A program made the translations under genes and the position numbers. 64,000 nt of DNA from Rugamonas rubra (lineage in GTDB: Bacteria; Pseudomonadota; Gammaproteobacteria; Burkholderiales; Burkholderiaceae_D): positions 91,482-155,481 of the forward strand of contig NZ_FOTW01000014.1 of assembly GCF_900114705.1 (NCBI RefSeq), in the 5' to 3' direction. Position 1 is the stretch's first letter. Every line of letters begins with the position of its first letter. Of the stretch, positions 8,415-15,446 are shown one piece after another. The notes under the pieces are model-generated. The model ran no database searches. It was not told the origin of the DNA and was given only the letters and a program-made list of their open reading frames with translations.

Positions 8415-9802
8415 TTTCACGTAGAAACTTCTTCAAGGGCGCCGGCGCGGCCGCCGTCGGCGTCGCCGCCATCAGCAAGGCCGGCGCGGCCGGCCTGCCC
8501 GAGGCGATGATCATGAACAACGCCAACACCCACGTGCCGCCGTTGCCCGCCAACGGCCGTCCGTTCAACCCGGTGGTGACCCTGAACGGCTGGTCGCTGC
8601 CCTGGCGCATGAACAACGGCGTCAAGGAGTTCCACCTGGTGGCCGAGGCCGTGGTGCGCGAGCTGGCGCCCGGCATGAAGGCCAATCTGTGGGGCTACAA
8701 CGGCCAGTCGCCGGGGCCGACCATCGAGGTGGTGGAGGGCGACCGCGTGCGCGTCTTCGTCACCAACAAGCTGCCCGAGCACACCAGCGTGCACTGGCAC
8801 GGCCAGCGCCTGCCCAACGGCATGGACGGCGTGACCGGCCTGACCCAGCCCGGCATCGCGCCGGGCAAGACCTTCGTCTACGAGTTCGTCGCGCAGCGGC
8901 CCGGCACCTTCATGTACCACCCGCACGCCGACGAGATGCTGCAGATGGCGATGGGCATGATGGGCTTCTGGGTCACGCACCCGAAGGACCCGGCGCTGCA
9001 CGCGGTGGACCGCGATTTCGTCTTCCTGCTCAACGCCTACGACGTCGAGCCGGGCAGCTACACGCCGAAGACCAACACCATGCTCGACTTCAACCTGTGG
9101 ACCTTCAACAGCCGCGTCTTCCCCGGCATCGACTCGTTCAACGTGCGCCAGGGCGACCGCGTGCGCGTGCGCGTCGGCAATTTGACGATGACCAACCACC
9201 CCATCCACATGCACGGCCACGAGTTCGTCGTCACCGGCACCGACGGCGGCTGGACGCCGCCGGCCTCGCGCTGGCCGGAGGTGACCACCGACGTGGCGGT
9301 GGGGCAGATGCGGGCGATCGAGTTCGTCGCCGACGCGCCGGGCGACTGGGCCTTCCACTGCCACAAGTCGCACCACACCATGAACGCCATGGGCCACAAC
9401 GTGCCGACCATGATCGGGGTCGACCATCGCGGCGTGGCCGAGAAGATCAACAAGATCGTGCCTGACTATATGGTGATGGGCGACAAGGGCGGCTCCATGG
9501 GCGGCATGGACATGCCGCTGCCGGAGAACACGCTGCCGATGATGTCCGGCGAGGGGCCGTTCGGCGGCGTCGAGATGGGCGGCATGTTCACCGTGCTCAA
9601 GGTGCGCAAGGAGCAGAAGCGGGGCGACTACAGCGACCCCGGCTGGTACAAGCATCCGCCCGGCACGCTGGCCTACGAGTGGACCGGCGCCTTGCCGGAA
9701 CCCAAGCGCAGCGCCAGCGCCGGCGGCCAGTCCATGCCGGTGAGGAACAAGCCCGACGTCGAGGTGACGGTGCGCAAGCCGTCCGGCCATAGCGGCCATT
9801 GA
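8411..9802 (+). CDS. Tat-exported multicopper oxidase (CopA/CueO-type)
   Basis: Oxidises Cu(I) to less toxic Cu(II) in the periplasm. Start at 8411, coupled to the previous stop; 463 residues. Twin-arginine signal SRRNFFKGAGAAAVG, consistent with export of a folded copper enzyme. All four copper-ligand motifs are visible in order: HWHGQRLP, FMYHPHADE, HPIHMHGHEF and WAFHCHKSHHTMNAMG (the HCH-type T1/T3 motif). After the last motif comes a Met/Gly-rich stretch (SMGGMDMPLPENTLPMM, EMGGMFTV) like the methionine segments that bind substrate copper. It is shorter than Pseudomonas CopA (about 600) and closer in size to compact copper oxidases. The C-terminus ends SGHSGH. Confidence 0.92.
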   Translation: MISRRNFFKGAGAAAVGVAAISKAGAAGLPEAMIMNNANTHVPPLPANGRPFNPVVTLNGWSLPWRMNNGVKEFHLVAEAVVRELAPGMKANLWGYNGQSPGPTIEVVEGDRVRVFVTNKLPEHTSVHWHGQRLPNGMDGVTGLTQPGIAPGKTFVYEFVAQRPGTFMYHPHADEMLQMAMGMMGFWVTHPKDPALHAVDRDFVFLLNAYDVEPGSYTPKTNTMLDFNLWTFNSRVFPGIDSFNVRQGDRVRVRVGNLTMTNHPIHMHGHEFVVTGTDGGWTPPASRWPEVTTDVAVGQMRAIEFVADAPGDWAFHCHKSHHTMNAMGHNVPTMIGVDHRGVAEKINKIVPDYMVMGDKGGSMGGMDMPLPENTLPMMSGEGPFGGVEMGGMFTVLKVRKEQKRGDYSDPGWYKHPPGTLAYEWTGALPEPKRSASAGGQSMPVRNKPDVEVTVRKPSGHSGH

Positions 9803-9832
9803 TGAAATCTATTTAAGTTGAAGGGAAATGAG

Positions 9833-10159
9833 ATGAAAAAAATGAATGCACTGGTTCTCGCCGCGCTGCTCGGCATGTTCTCCCTTGCCGCGCCGCTGGC
9901 CCAGGCCCAGGCGCAGCAAGCCGCCGTGGCGCAGGACGCCATGAGCGAGGGGGAAATCAAGAAGGTGGACAAGGAGGCGGGCAAGCTGACCATCAAGCAC
10001 GGCGAGCTGAAAAACCTGCAAATGCCGGGCATGACGATGAACTTCCGAGTCGCCGATCCGGCCATGCTGGACAAGGTCAAGGCCGGCGACAAGGTGCGCT
10101 TCAAGGCCGAGCACATGGGCGCCGCGCTGGCCGTCACCGCGCTGGAAGTGGTCCGCTAA
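9833..10159 (+). CDS. cusF: CusF-like periplasmic copper chaperone
   Basis: 108 residues; start at 9833, chosen because AAGGGA lies 6 bases upstream. Signal peptide (ALVLAALLGMFSLAAPLAQAQA), then a single CusF OB-fold: MSEGEIKKVDKEAGKLTIKHGELKNLQMPGMTM and the closing KAGDKVRFKAE. The Cu(I) ligands His (KHGEL) and the two methionines of MPGMTM are kept. The tryptophan that caps copper in E. coli CusF (NWPEMTM) is replaced by methionine here (QMPGMTM). It probably hands Cu(I) to CusB/CusA although it sits in the oxidase operon. Confidence 0.9.
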   Translation: MKKMNALVLAALLGMFSLAAPLAQAQAQQAAVAQDAMSEGEIKKVDKEAGKLTIKHGELKNLQMPGMTMNFRVADPAMLDKVKAGDKVRFKAEHMGAALAVTALEVVR

Positions 10160-10180
10160 GCGGCCCGGGGAGACGACGAG

Positions 10181-10549
10181 ATGAAAACACTACACGCATT
10201 GGTAGTTGCCACCACCTTGGCGGCGGGAGCGCTGTTCAGCTCGCAGGCTTTGGCGCACGCCAGCTTGACGGCGTCCGAACCGGCCGCCGGCGCCACCGTG
10301 GCGCCGGCGCCGAAGGAGATCGCGCTGAGCTTCAACGAGAAGGTCGAGGCGGCCTTCAGCAGCATCACGCTGGCCGATGCCGGCGGCAAGCCGGTGGCGG
10401 TCGGCAAGGCCAAGGTGGACGGGGCCAATCCCGCCGTCCTGCGGCTGAGCTTGCCGGCGCTGGCGCCCGGCGCCTACACGGTGGGCTGGGCGGCGGCCGG
10501 CCGCGACGGCCATCGCCGCAAGGGCGAGTTCACGTTCACGGTGAAATAG
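10181..10549 (+). CDS. copC: Copper-resistance protein CopC
   Basis: 122 residues; GGGGAG ribosome-binding site. Sec signal ending SQALA, so the mature protein begins with histidine (HASLTASEPAAGA), the Cu(II)-binding N-terminus typical of CopC. Further family features are the EIALSFNEKVEAAFSSITL strand, ALAPGAYTVGWAAAGRDGHRRKGEFTF near the end with the Asp and His of the Cu(II) site, and the overall CopC/YobA length. The Met-rich Cu(I) loop is absent, so it is probably a Cu(II)-only CopC. The downstream copD begins directly at the base after its stop. Confidence 0.93.
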   Translation: MKTLHALVVATTLAAGALFSSQALAHASLTASEPAAGATVAPAPKEIALSFNEKVEAAFSSITLADAGGKPVAVGKAKVDGANPAVLRLSLPALAPGAYTVGWAAAGRDGHRRKGEFTFTVK

Positions 10550-11620
10550 GTGGACGCGGTCGCGCTGTTGCAGGTCGGCTCGGCGCTGCTGCTCAATCTC
10601 GGCTTCGCCTGGTTGGTCGGCTCGGCGTTTGTGCGCTGGTGCTGGCGGGCGGAGCGGGCGCGGACTGGGGCGGCTAGTGTTGACACTGTTGGTGCCGCTG
10701 CCTTGGCTGCCACGGCCGGTGCCGGTGCCGGTGGCGCCGGTTCGTCGGCGGCCTTTGCTGACACTGTTTCCTCGGCTGTCTGCATCGGCGCCGCTGCTGC
10801 CACGGGTTCCACCGGCGCGGCTGTGTCGCGCTGGCCGGACTCGGCTGCCTTGCGGCGGCTGGACATGGCCGCCGCCACCTTGGCGCTGCTGGCCAGCGTG
10901 GCGGCGCTGTGGGCCTCGACCGCCGTGATGAGCGGCCTGCCGCTGGCCGAGGCGTCGGACATGTTCTGGATGATGCTCACCACCACCGACCACGGCCACG
11001 CCGGCTGCGTCACCATCGTCGCCATGCTGGTGTTGCTGGTGCTGCGCGGCATAGGCGGCGCGGGGCTGGCCAGCGAGGCGGCGGTGTTGCTGTCGCTGGC
11101 CGTGTTCGCCTACACCCGCGCCACGATGGGGCATGCCGGCGAGCTTGGCTTTTGGAGCTTGCCGCTGGCGGCGGAGACGTTGCATCTGGCGGCGATCTCC
11201 GTGTGGACCGGCGTGGTCGTGCTGTCCGGCTGCTTCGTCTTCAACGGCGCGCGGCTGGCCGGCGCGGCGGTGGACGGCGCGGGCACGGGGCGGTATCTGG
11301 AGCGCATGTCGCAGGCGGCGGTGCTGGCGCTGGCGGTCATCGCCGCCACCGGCGTCTATAGCGGCTGGCATCGGGTGGGGACGGGCGGCAATCTGCTGCA
11401 CACCGCCTACGGTTTGACGCTGCTGGCCAAGGTCGGCCTGGTCGGGCTGGCGGTGGCGCTGGGCGGCTACAACAAACTCGTCGGGCTGCCCGCCGCCGCG
11501 CGCTCGGAGCGAGGCTTGTGGCTGGTGCGCACGGTGTTGCGGATGGAGGCCCTGCTGCTGCTGGCGGTGCTGTTCGCCGCCGCGCTGTTGACCTCGCAGC
11601 AGCCGCCAACCGCGCTGTAG
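10550..11620 (+). CDS. copD: Copper-resistance membrane protein CopD
   Basis: 356 residues, GTG start directly abutting the copC stop, so translation is coupled. A multi-pass inner-membrane protein with about eight hydrophobic segments; the last half (AISVWTGVVVLSGCFVF, RMSQAAVLALAVIAATGVYSGW, YGLTLLAKVGLVGLAVALGGYNKL) is the CopD domain. Histidines in TTDHGHAGC, MGHAGELG and AETLHLA are likely copper ligands. An unusual alanine/threonine-rich insert (about residues 40-105) separates the first helices and reads like an expanded low-complexity loop. CopD is thought to act with CopC in copper uptake or handling. Last gene of the rightward copper operon. Confidence 0.9.
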   Translation: MDAVALLQVGSALLLNLGFAWLVGSAFVRWCWRAERARTGAASVDTVGAAALAATAGAGAGGAGSSAAFADTVSSAVCIGAAAATGSTGAAVSRWPDSAALRRLDMAAATLALLASVAALWASTAVMSGLPLAEASDMFWMMLTTTDHGHAGCVTIVAMLVLLVLRGIGGAGLASEAAVLLSLAVFAYTRATMGHAGELGFWSLPLAAETLHLAAISVWTGVVVLSGCFVFNGARLAGAAVDGAGTGRYLERMSQAAVLALAVIAATGVYSGWHRVGTGGNLLHTAYGLTLLAKVGLVGLAVALGGYNKLVGLPAAARSERGLWLVRTVLRMEALLLLAVLFAAALLTSQQPPTAL

Positions 11621-11630
11621 ACTTCGGTTT

Positions 11631-11664
11631 CCGGTCGGGATGCTGGGCAGCGCTTCCCGACCGG
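11631..11664. terminator. Hairpin between convergent copD and PAAR genes
   Basis: Perfect 10-base arms CCGGTCGGGA and TCCCGACCGG around a 14-base loop. It sits 10 bases after copD and 11 before the end of the leftward PAAR gene. No U-tract follows on either strand, so it may be a bidirectional pause or Rho-associated site rather than a strong terminator. Confidence 0.5.
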
Positions 11665-11675
11665 GCTTGAGCGCG

Positions 11676-11942
11676 CTACCCGGTACGGAAATTGGACAGC
11701 GTGGATATCAGTTTCGCCCCGCAACTGGTTTTGTCACCGTCGAAGGCGATCAAGACACCGCCGAGGTGATGTTTGCTTGAACCGCTAACGATGGTGCATC
11801 CGCTGTGACCGGGCAGCGGACAAAAGCAGAGATCGCCAACGCAGGCAACGGGAACGCCGCCAACCTTGAAGTTGGTGTTAGACGTGCTGACCACCTTGCC
11901 TCCGTGCGTGGTGGGAGCGCCCAAGCGGATGACGTTTTTCAT
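11676..11942 (-). CDS. PAAR-domain type VI spike-tip protein
   Basis: 88 residues, start at 11942 with AGAGG upstream. The whole protein is one PAAR cone: MKNVIRLGAPTTHGGKVVS, GVPVACVGDLCFCPLPGHSGC, then HHLGGVLIAFDGDKTSCG. Its Cys/His residues (CPLPGHSGC, HH, SCG) fit the zinc-binding tip. PAAR proteins cap the VgrG trimer and can carry effectors; this one has no toxin extension. It is the last gene of the leftward type VI block, 46 bases downstream of the third adaptor gene, and partners naturally with the VgrG at 17813-20638. Confidence 0.9.
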   Translation of the reverse strand: MKNVIRLGAPTTHGGKVVSTSNTNFKVGGVPVACVGDLCFCPLPGHSGCTIVSGSSKHHLGGVLIAFDGDKTSCGAKLISTLSNFRTG

Positions 11943-11988
11943 TTCGGAACCTCTATTGATGTGGTTGCGCGACTCTGGCCGCGTGGAA

Positions 11989-13608
11989 CTACTTGGTTGG
12001 TGGTGCATAGTTGGCGGGATCGATGTCCGGAGAGTTTCTGGGTTTGAAGATGTCTCCCCGCGATTGTTGTTGCGCCTGCCGCTTTTCTTCCGATGGCGGG
12101 CTGATCAGGACGATGCTGGCCTCGTGGGGATCGCGCAGGTTGATCGCCGCGCTGACGCCGCCGGCCCGGTAGCTGCCCATCACCCCGATGCCCATCTGCA
12201 CGAACCAGGTCGCTGCGCCGGTGTTGCCGAGCCGCCGGTCGGTGTTGGTGAACTGGTCTAGCTTGCCGGAGTCGATGCTGGGTCCGCCCAGCTCGGCGTA
12301 GTCGTGCAACATGCCTTCCAGTGCAAGCAGCTGTTCCACATTGTTGTTGGTGCCGGCGATGACGCGGGCAGGGGCGGTGGCGCGCTCGGCTTCCGGCAGG
12401 GTGAGCAGTGCCTCCTGCAGGCCGGCAAGCAGCGCCTTCTGGCGCTGGTCGCGCTTCGCCAACGGCTTGCCATGTTCGTCGCTGGTGTTGACGAACACGG
12501 GACGGTGGATGAAGCCCATGGTTGGCAGGCCGTCGAAGGCGTCTAGGCGAAGTTTATCCCACGGCACCGGGAACCATGGGGTGGGTTTCCAGTCGTATGG
12601 AACCCGGTGCTCGGGATGGAATACAAGGTCGCGGTAGCTGCCCGGCTTGTTGCCGCGTAGTTCGGGCCGCGCGGCGAACTTGGCCGCCGCCGCTAGCCAT
12701 TCGCTGGTGGTGGGCTGACGAGCTGCCGTGTTCTCGGGGTCTACCCTTGGGAGCGACTTCATAAGGTTAAGGTAGGCAAGAAACAGCCGCCGTGAAATGC
12801 TTTCACTATTTAGATATTCGACGCTTTTCTCGTTGCTGACGTCCTCGAAGACGAATGGCCTGATGGCATCTACTCGCTCGCGCCGGGCGAGCAAAAAGAG
12901 CACCGACGCATCGGGCATGGGGGGAATGTAGTAACCGTCCTCGCGTGGTTTTTCTATGGTGGCAAACATGTTGCGAACTGTGCTGCTGTCGTCTGAGTTG
13001 AGCACAACGTAGGGAATGTCGGGGTTCTTGTCGAAAAAATCGAAGACGTCGTCAAGTAGCCTATCAGGCCTCTCCTCCAACTTTGCAAGCCCGGCAACAA
13101 AGAGGTGGGATACCATCCCATTCGATTCGGCGGCGGTTGTGAGGCCTAACGTCGGCGACAGTGGGGAGTCGGCCAACGCCGGATTGTGAATAGGGGGTTG
13201 AGCGTTAAACACTGGCACGCCCCAACTGTCCGGAGACTGCCATGCGCCATTTTCCAAGGTGTCTCCTTCGCGCCCACCGGTCGTTTGATCCTTTTCAATA
13301 CCTGACCACGGGTATTTGCGGGGATCTTTTTCGCGTATTTCGGAATATGGTGTGCCCTTTTGTAGGATGTCCCACAGCTTGCCCTGCCTGTATTTTTCGA
13401 CCGTCACGCCGAGTCCAATTACTTCTAAGACATACTCGCGGCGCCCTTTTTTGGTACGCGCTTCGGCAAGTCTCTGTTGCGCCAGTTCGTGCTGAACCTT
13501 TGCCTGGGCCTGCCTCGTCTGAAACTGCCTTGACGCGCTGAACCAGTGACTGGAAAGCAGCGCTGAAACTGCGAGCGCCGGGACAACGATCCACCATATT
13601 TTTCTCAC
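11989..13608 (-). CDS. tla3: Tla3/DUF2875-like type VI lipase adaptor, third copy (short N-terminus)
   Basis: 539 residues from a GTG at 13608 preceded by GGAGG; an ATG four codons upstream (13620) is the alternative. The open frame extends further to 14385 but that part is the antisense of the neighbouring copy. One N-terminal membrane helix (IWWIVVPALAVSALLSSHW), then the Tla3/DUF2875 region: YVLEVIGLGVTVEKYRQGKLWD, ESNGMVSHLFVAG, RPDRLLDDVFDFFDKNPD and PDASVLFLLARRERVDAIRPF. Its last ~200 residues are almost the same as in the other two copies, while the middle is closest to the copy at 20769-22541. It lacks the extra ~50-residue N-terminal membrane segment of the others. Role inferred: loads the lipase onto VgrG, or a diverged spare. 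Confidence 0.78.
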   Translation of the reverse strand: MRKIWWIVVPALAVSALLSSHWFSASRQFQTRQAQAKVQHELAQQRLAEARTKKGRREYVLEVIGLGVTVEKYRQGKLWDILQKGTPYSEIREKDPRKYPWSGIEKDQTTGGREGDTLENGAWQSPDSWGVPVFNAQPPIHNPALADSPLSPTLGLTTAAESNGMVSHLFVAGLAKLEERPDRLLDDVFDFFDKNPDIPYVVLNSDDSSTVRNMFATIEKPREDGYYIPPMPDASVLFLLARRERVDAIRPFVFEDVSNEKSVEYLNSESISRRLFLAYLNLMKSLPRVDPENTAARQPTTSEWLAAAAKFAARPELRGNKPGSYRDLVFHPEHRVPYDWKPTPWFPVPWDKLRLDAFDGLPTMGFIHRPVFVNTSDEHGKPLAKRDQRQKALLAGLQEALLTLPEAERATAPARVIAGTNNNVEQLLALEGMLHDYAELGGPSIDSGKLDQFTNTDRRLGNTGAATWFVQMGIGVMGSYRAGGVSAAINLRDPHEASIVLISPPSEEKRQAQQQSRGDIFKPRNSPDIDPANYAPPTK

Positions 13609-13673
13609 GGGTGCCTCCATATGATTGTTTTCCGTTTCCCCTAAAATTGAGCACGCTGGTTTTGGAAGAAAAT

Positions 13674-15446
13674 CTACTTCGACGGTGGTGCGTAGTTGGC
13701 GGGATCGATGTCCGGCGAGTTTCTGGGTTTGAAGATGTCTCCCCGCGATTGCTGTTGCGCTTGGCGCTTTTCTTCCGAGGGCGGACTGATGAGGACGATG
13801 CTGGCCTCGTGGGGATCGCGCAGGTTGATCGCCGCGCTGACGCCGCCGGCCCGGTAGCTGCCCATCACCCCGATGCCCATCTGCACGAACCAGGTCGCCG
13901 CGCCGGTGTTGCCGAGCCGCCGGTCGGTGTTGGTGAACTGGTCTAGCTTGCCGGAGTCGATGCTGGGTCCGCCCAGTTCGGCGTAGTCGTGCAACATGCC
14001 TTCCAGCGCCAACAACTGTTCCACGTTGTTGTTGGTGCCGGCGATGACGCGGGCTGGGGCGGCGGTGCGTTCGGCCTCCGGCAGGGTGAGCAGCGCCTCC
14101 TGCAGGCCGGCAAGCAGCGCCTTCTTGCGCTGGTCGCGCTTCGCCAACGGCTTGCCATGCTCGTCGCTGGTGTTGACGAACACTGGACGGTGGATGAAGC
14201 CCATGGTCGGCAGGCCGTCGAAGGCGTCTAGGCGAAGCTTGTCCCACGGGACCGGGAACCATGGGGTGGGTTTCCAGTCGTACGGAACCCGGTGCTCGTG
14301 ATGGAATACAAGGTCTCGGTAGCTGCCAGGCATGTTGCCGCGTAACTCGGGCCGCGCGCTGAACTTGGCCGCCGCCGCTAGCCATTCGCCGATGGTGGGC
14401 TGGCGAGCTGCCGTGTTCTCGGGGTCTCGCCTTGGGAGCGATTTCATAAGGTCAAGGTAGGCAAGAAACAGCCGTCGTGAAATGCTTTCACTATTCAGAT
14501 ATTCGACGCTTTTCTCGTTGCTGACGTCCTCGAAGACGAATGGTCGAATTGCATCGGCGCGCTCGCGACGGGCGAGCAAAAAGAGCACCGACGCATCGGG
14601 CATGGCGGGAATGTAGTAACCATCCTCGCGTGGTTTTTCAATTGTTGCAAACATGTTGCGCGTTGTGCTGCTGTCGTCGGAGTTAAGTACGACATAGGGT
14701 ACGTCAGGATTGGCGTCGAAGAAGGCGAACACCTCCTCAATCAATCGGTCGGGCCGCTCACCGTAGCGTCGCGGGCCGACTACGAAAAGATGCGATACCA
14801 TTCCGTTCGATTCGGCGCCGGCAACCAAACCCGGCGACGGCGACAGCGGACCATCAACGCGAGCCTTGTTGTGAATTTCCGGCTGGGCATTGAACACGGG
14901 AACGCCCCAACAGTCGGGCGATGCCCAAGCGCCGTTTTCTAGTGTGTCGCCCACCCTGCTACCGGTTGTCTGATCCTTGTCGATACCAGTCCATGGGTAC
15001 TTGTGGGGATCTTTTTCGCGTATTTCGGAATATGGTGTGCCCTTTTGTAGAACATCCCACAACTTGCCCTGCCTATATTTTTCCACCGTCACGCCAAGTC
15101 CAATTACTTCCAGAACGTACTCGCGACGACCTTTTTCGGTACGTGTTTCGGCAAGCCTCCGCTGTGCTAGTTCGTACTGAACCTTGGCCTGGGCCTGCCT
15201 CGTCTGAAACTGTCTTGACGCGCTAACCCAGTGACTGGAAAGCACTACTACAATTGCGAATGCCGGGACAGCGATCCACCATAGTTTTCTCATTTCCATC
15301 TCCGATTGACCTCTTATTAAAGCTCGGAACTCGTCCGTTTCGATAGCAGCGTATGCGGCAAGGAGTATGAGAAAGAGCACGACCGCGCCCTGCAGGTACT
15401 TCCAAGTGTCCGGCCGCTCGATTGGGGGCTGTGGAACGTTGCTCAT
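13674..15446 (-). CDS. tla3: Tla3/DUF2875-like type VI lipase adaptor (module A)
   Basis: 590 residues. The start at 15446 overlaps the lipase stop by ATGA and has AGGGG upstream, so I keep the long N-terminus. Two membrane helices are visible: YLQGAVVLFLILLAAYAAIE (about residues 18-38) and KLWWIAVPAFAIVVVLSSHW (about 53-72). The rest is the DUF2875 domain pair, including VLEVIGLGVTVEKYRQGKLW, PYVVLNSDDSSTTRNMF and WFVQMGIGVMGSYRAGG. In Pseudomonas the Tla3 protein (DUF2875) is needed to deliver the Tle3 lipase on VgrG2b; the gene order lipase-adaptor here fits. An immunity role cannot be excluded from sequence. Confidence 0.8.
   Translation of the reverse strand: MSNVPQPPIERPDTWKYLQGAVVLFLILLAAYAAIETDEFRALIRGQSEMEMRKLWWIAVPAFAIVVVLSSHWVSASRQFQTRQAQAKVQYELAQRRLAETRTEKGRREYVLEVIGLGVTVEKYRQGKLWDVLQKGTPYSEIREKDPHKYPWTGIDKDQTTGSRVGDTLENGAWASPDCWGVPVFNAQPEIHNKARVDGPLSPSPGLVAGAESNGMVSHLFVVGPRRYGERPDRLIEEVFAFFDANPDVPYVVLNSDDSSTTRNMFATIEKPREDGYYIPAMPDASVLFLLARRERADAIRPFVFEDVSNEKSVEYLNSESISRRLFLAYLDLMKSLPRRDPENTAARQPTIGEWLAAAAKFSARPELRGNMPGSYRDLVFHHEHRVPYDWKPTPWFPVPWDKLRLDAFDGLPTMGFIHRPVFVNTSDEHGKPLAKRDQRKKALLAGLQEALLTLPEAERTAAPARVIAGTNNNVEQLLALEGMLHDYAELGGPSIDSGKLDQFTNTDRRLGNTGAATWFVQMGIGVMGSYRAGGVSAAINLRDPHEASIVLISPPSEEKRQAQQQSRGDIFKPRNSPDIDPANYAPPSK

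Noticed and set aside
13621..14385. Long N-terminal extension of the third adaptor gene
   Set aside because: The extra part is out of frame over the C-terminal half of the neighbouring adaptor gene (13674-15446), which is the real coding frame there.
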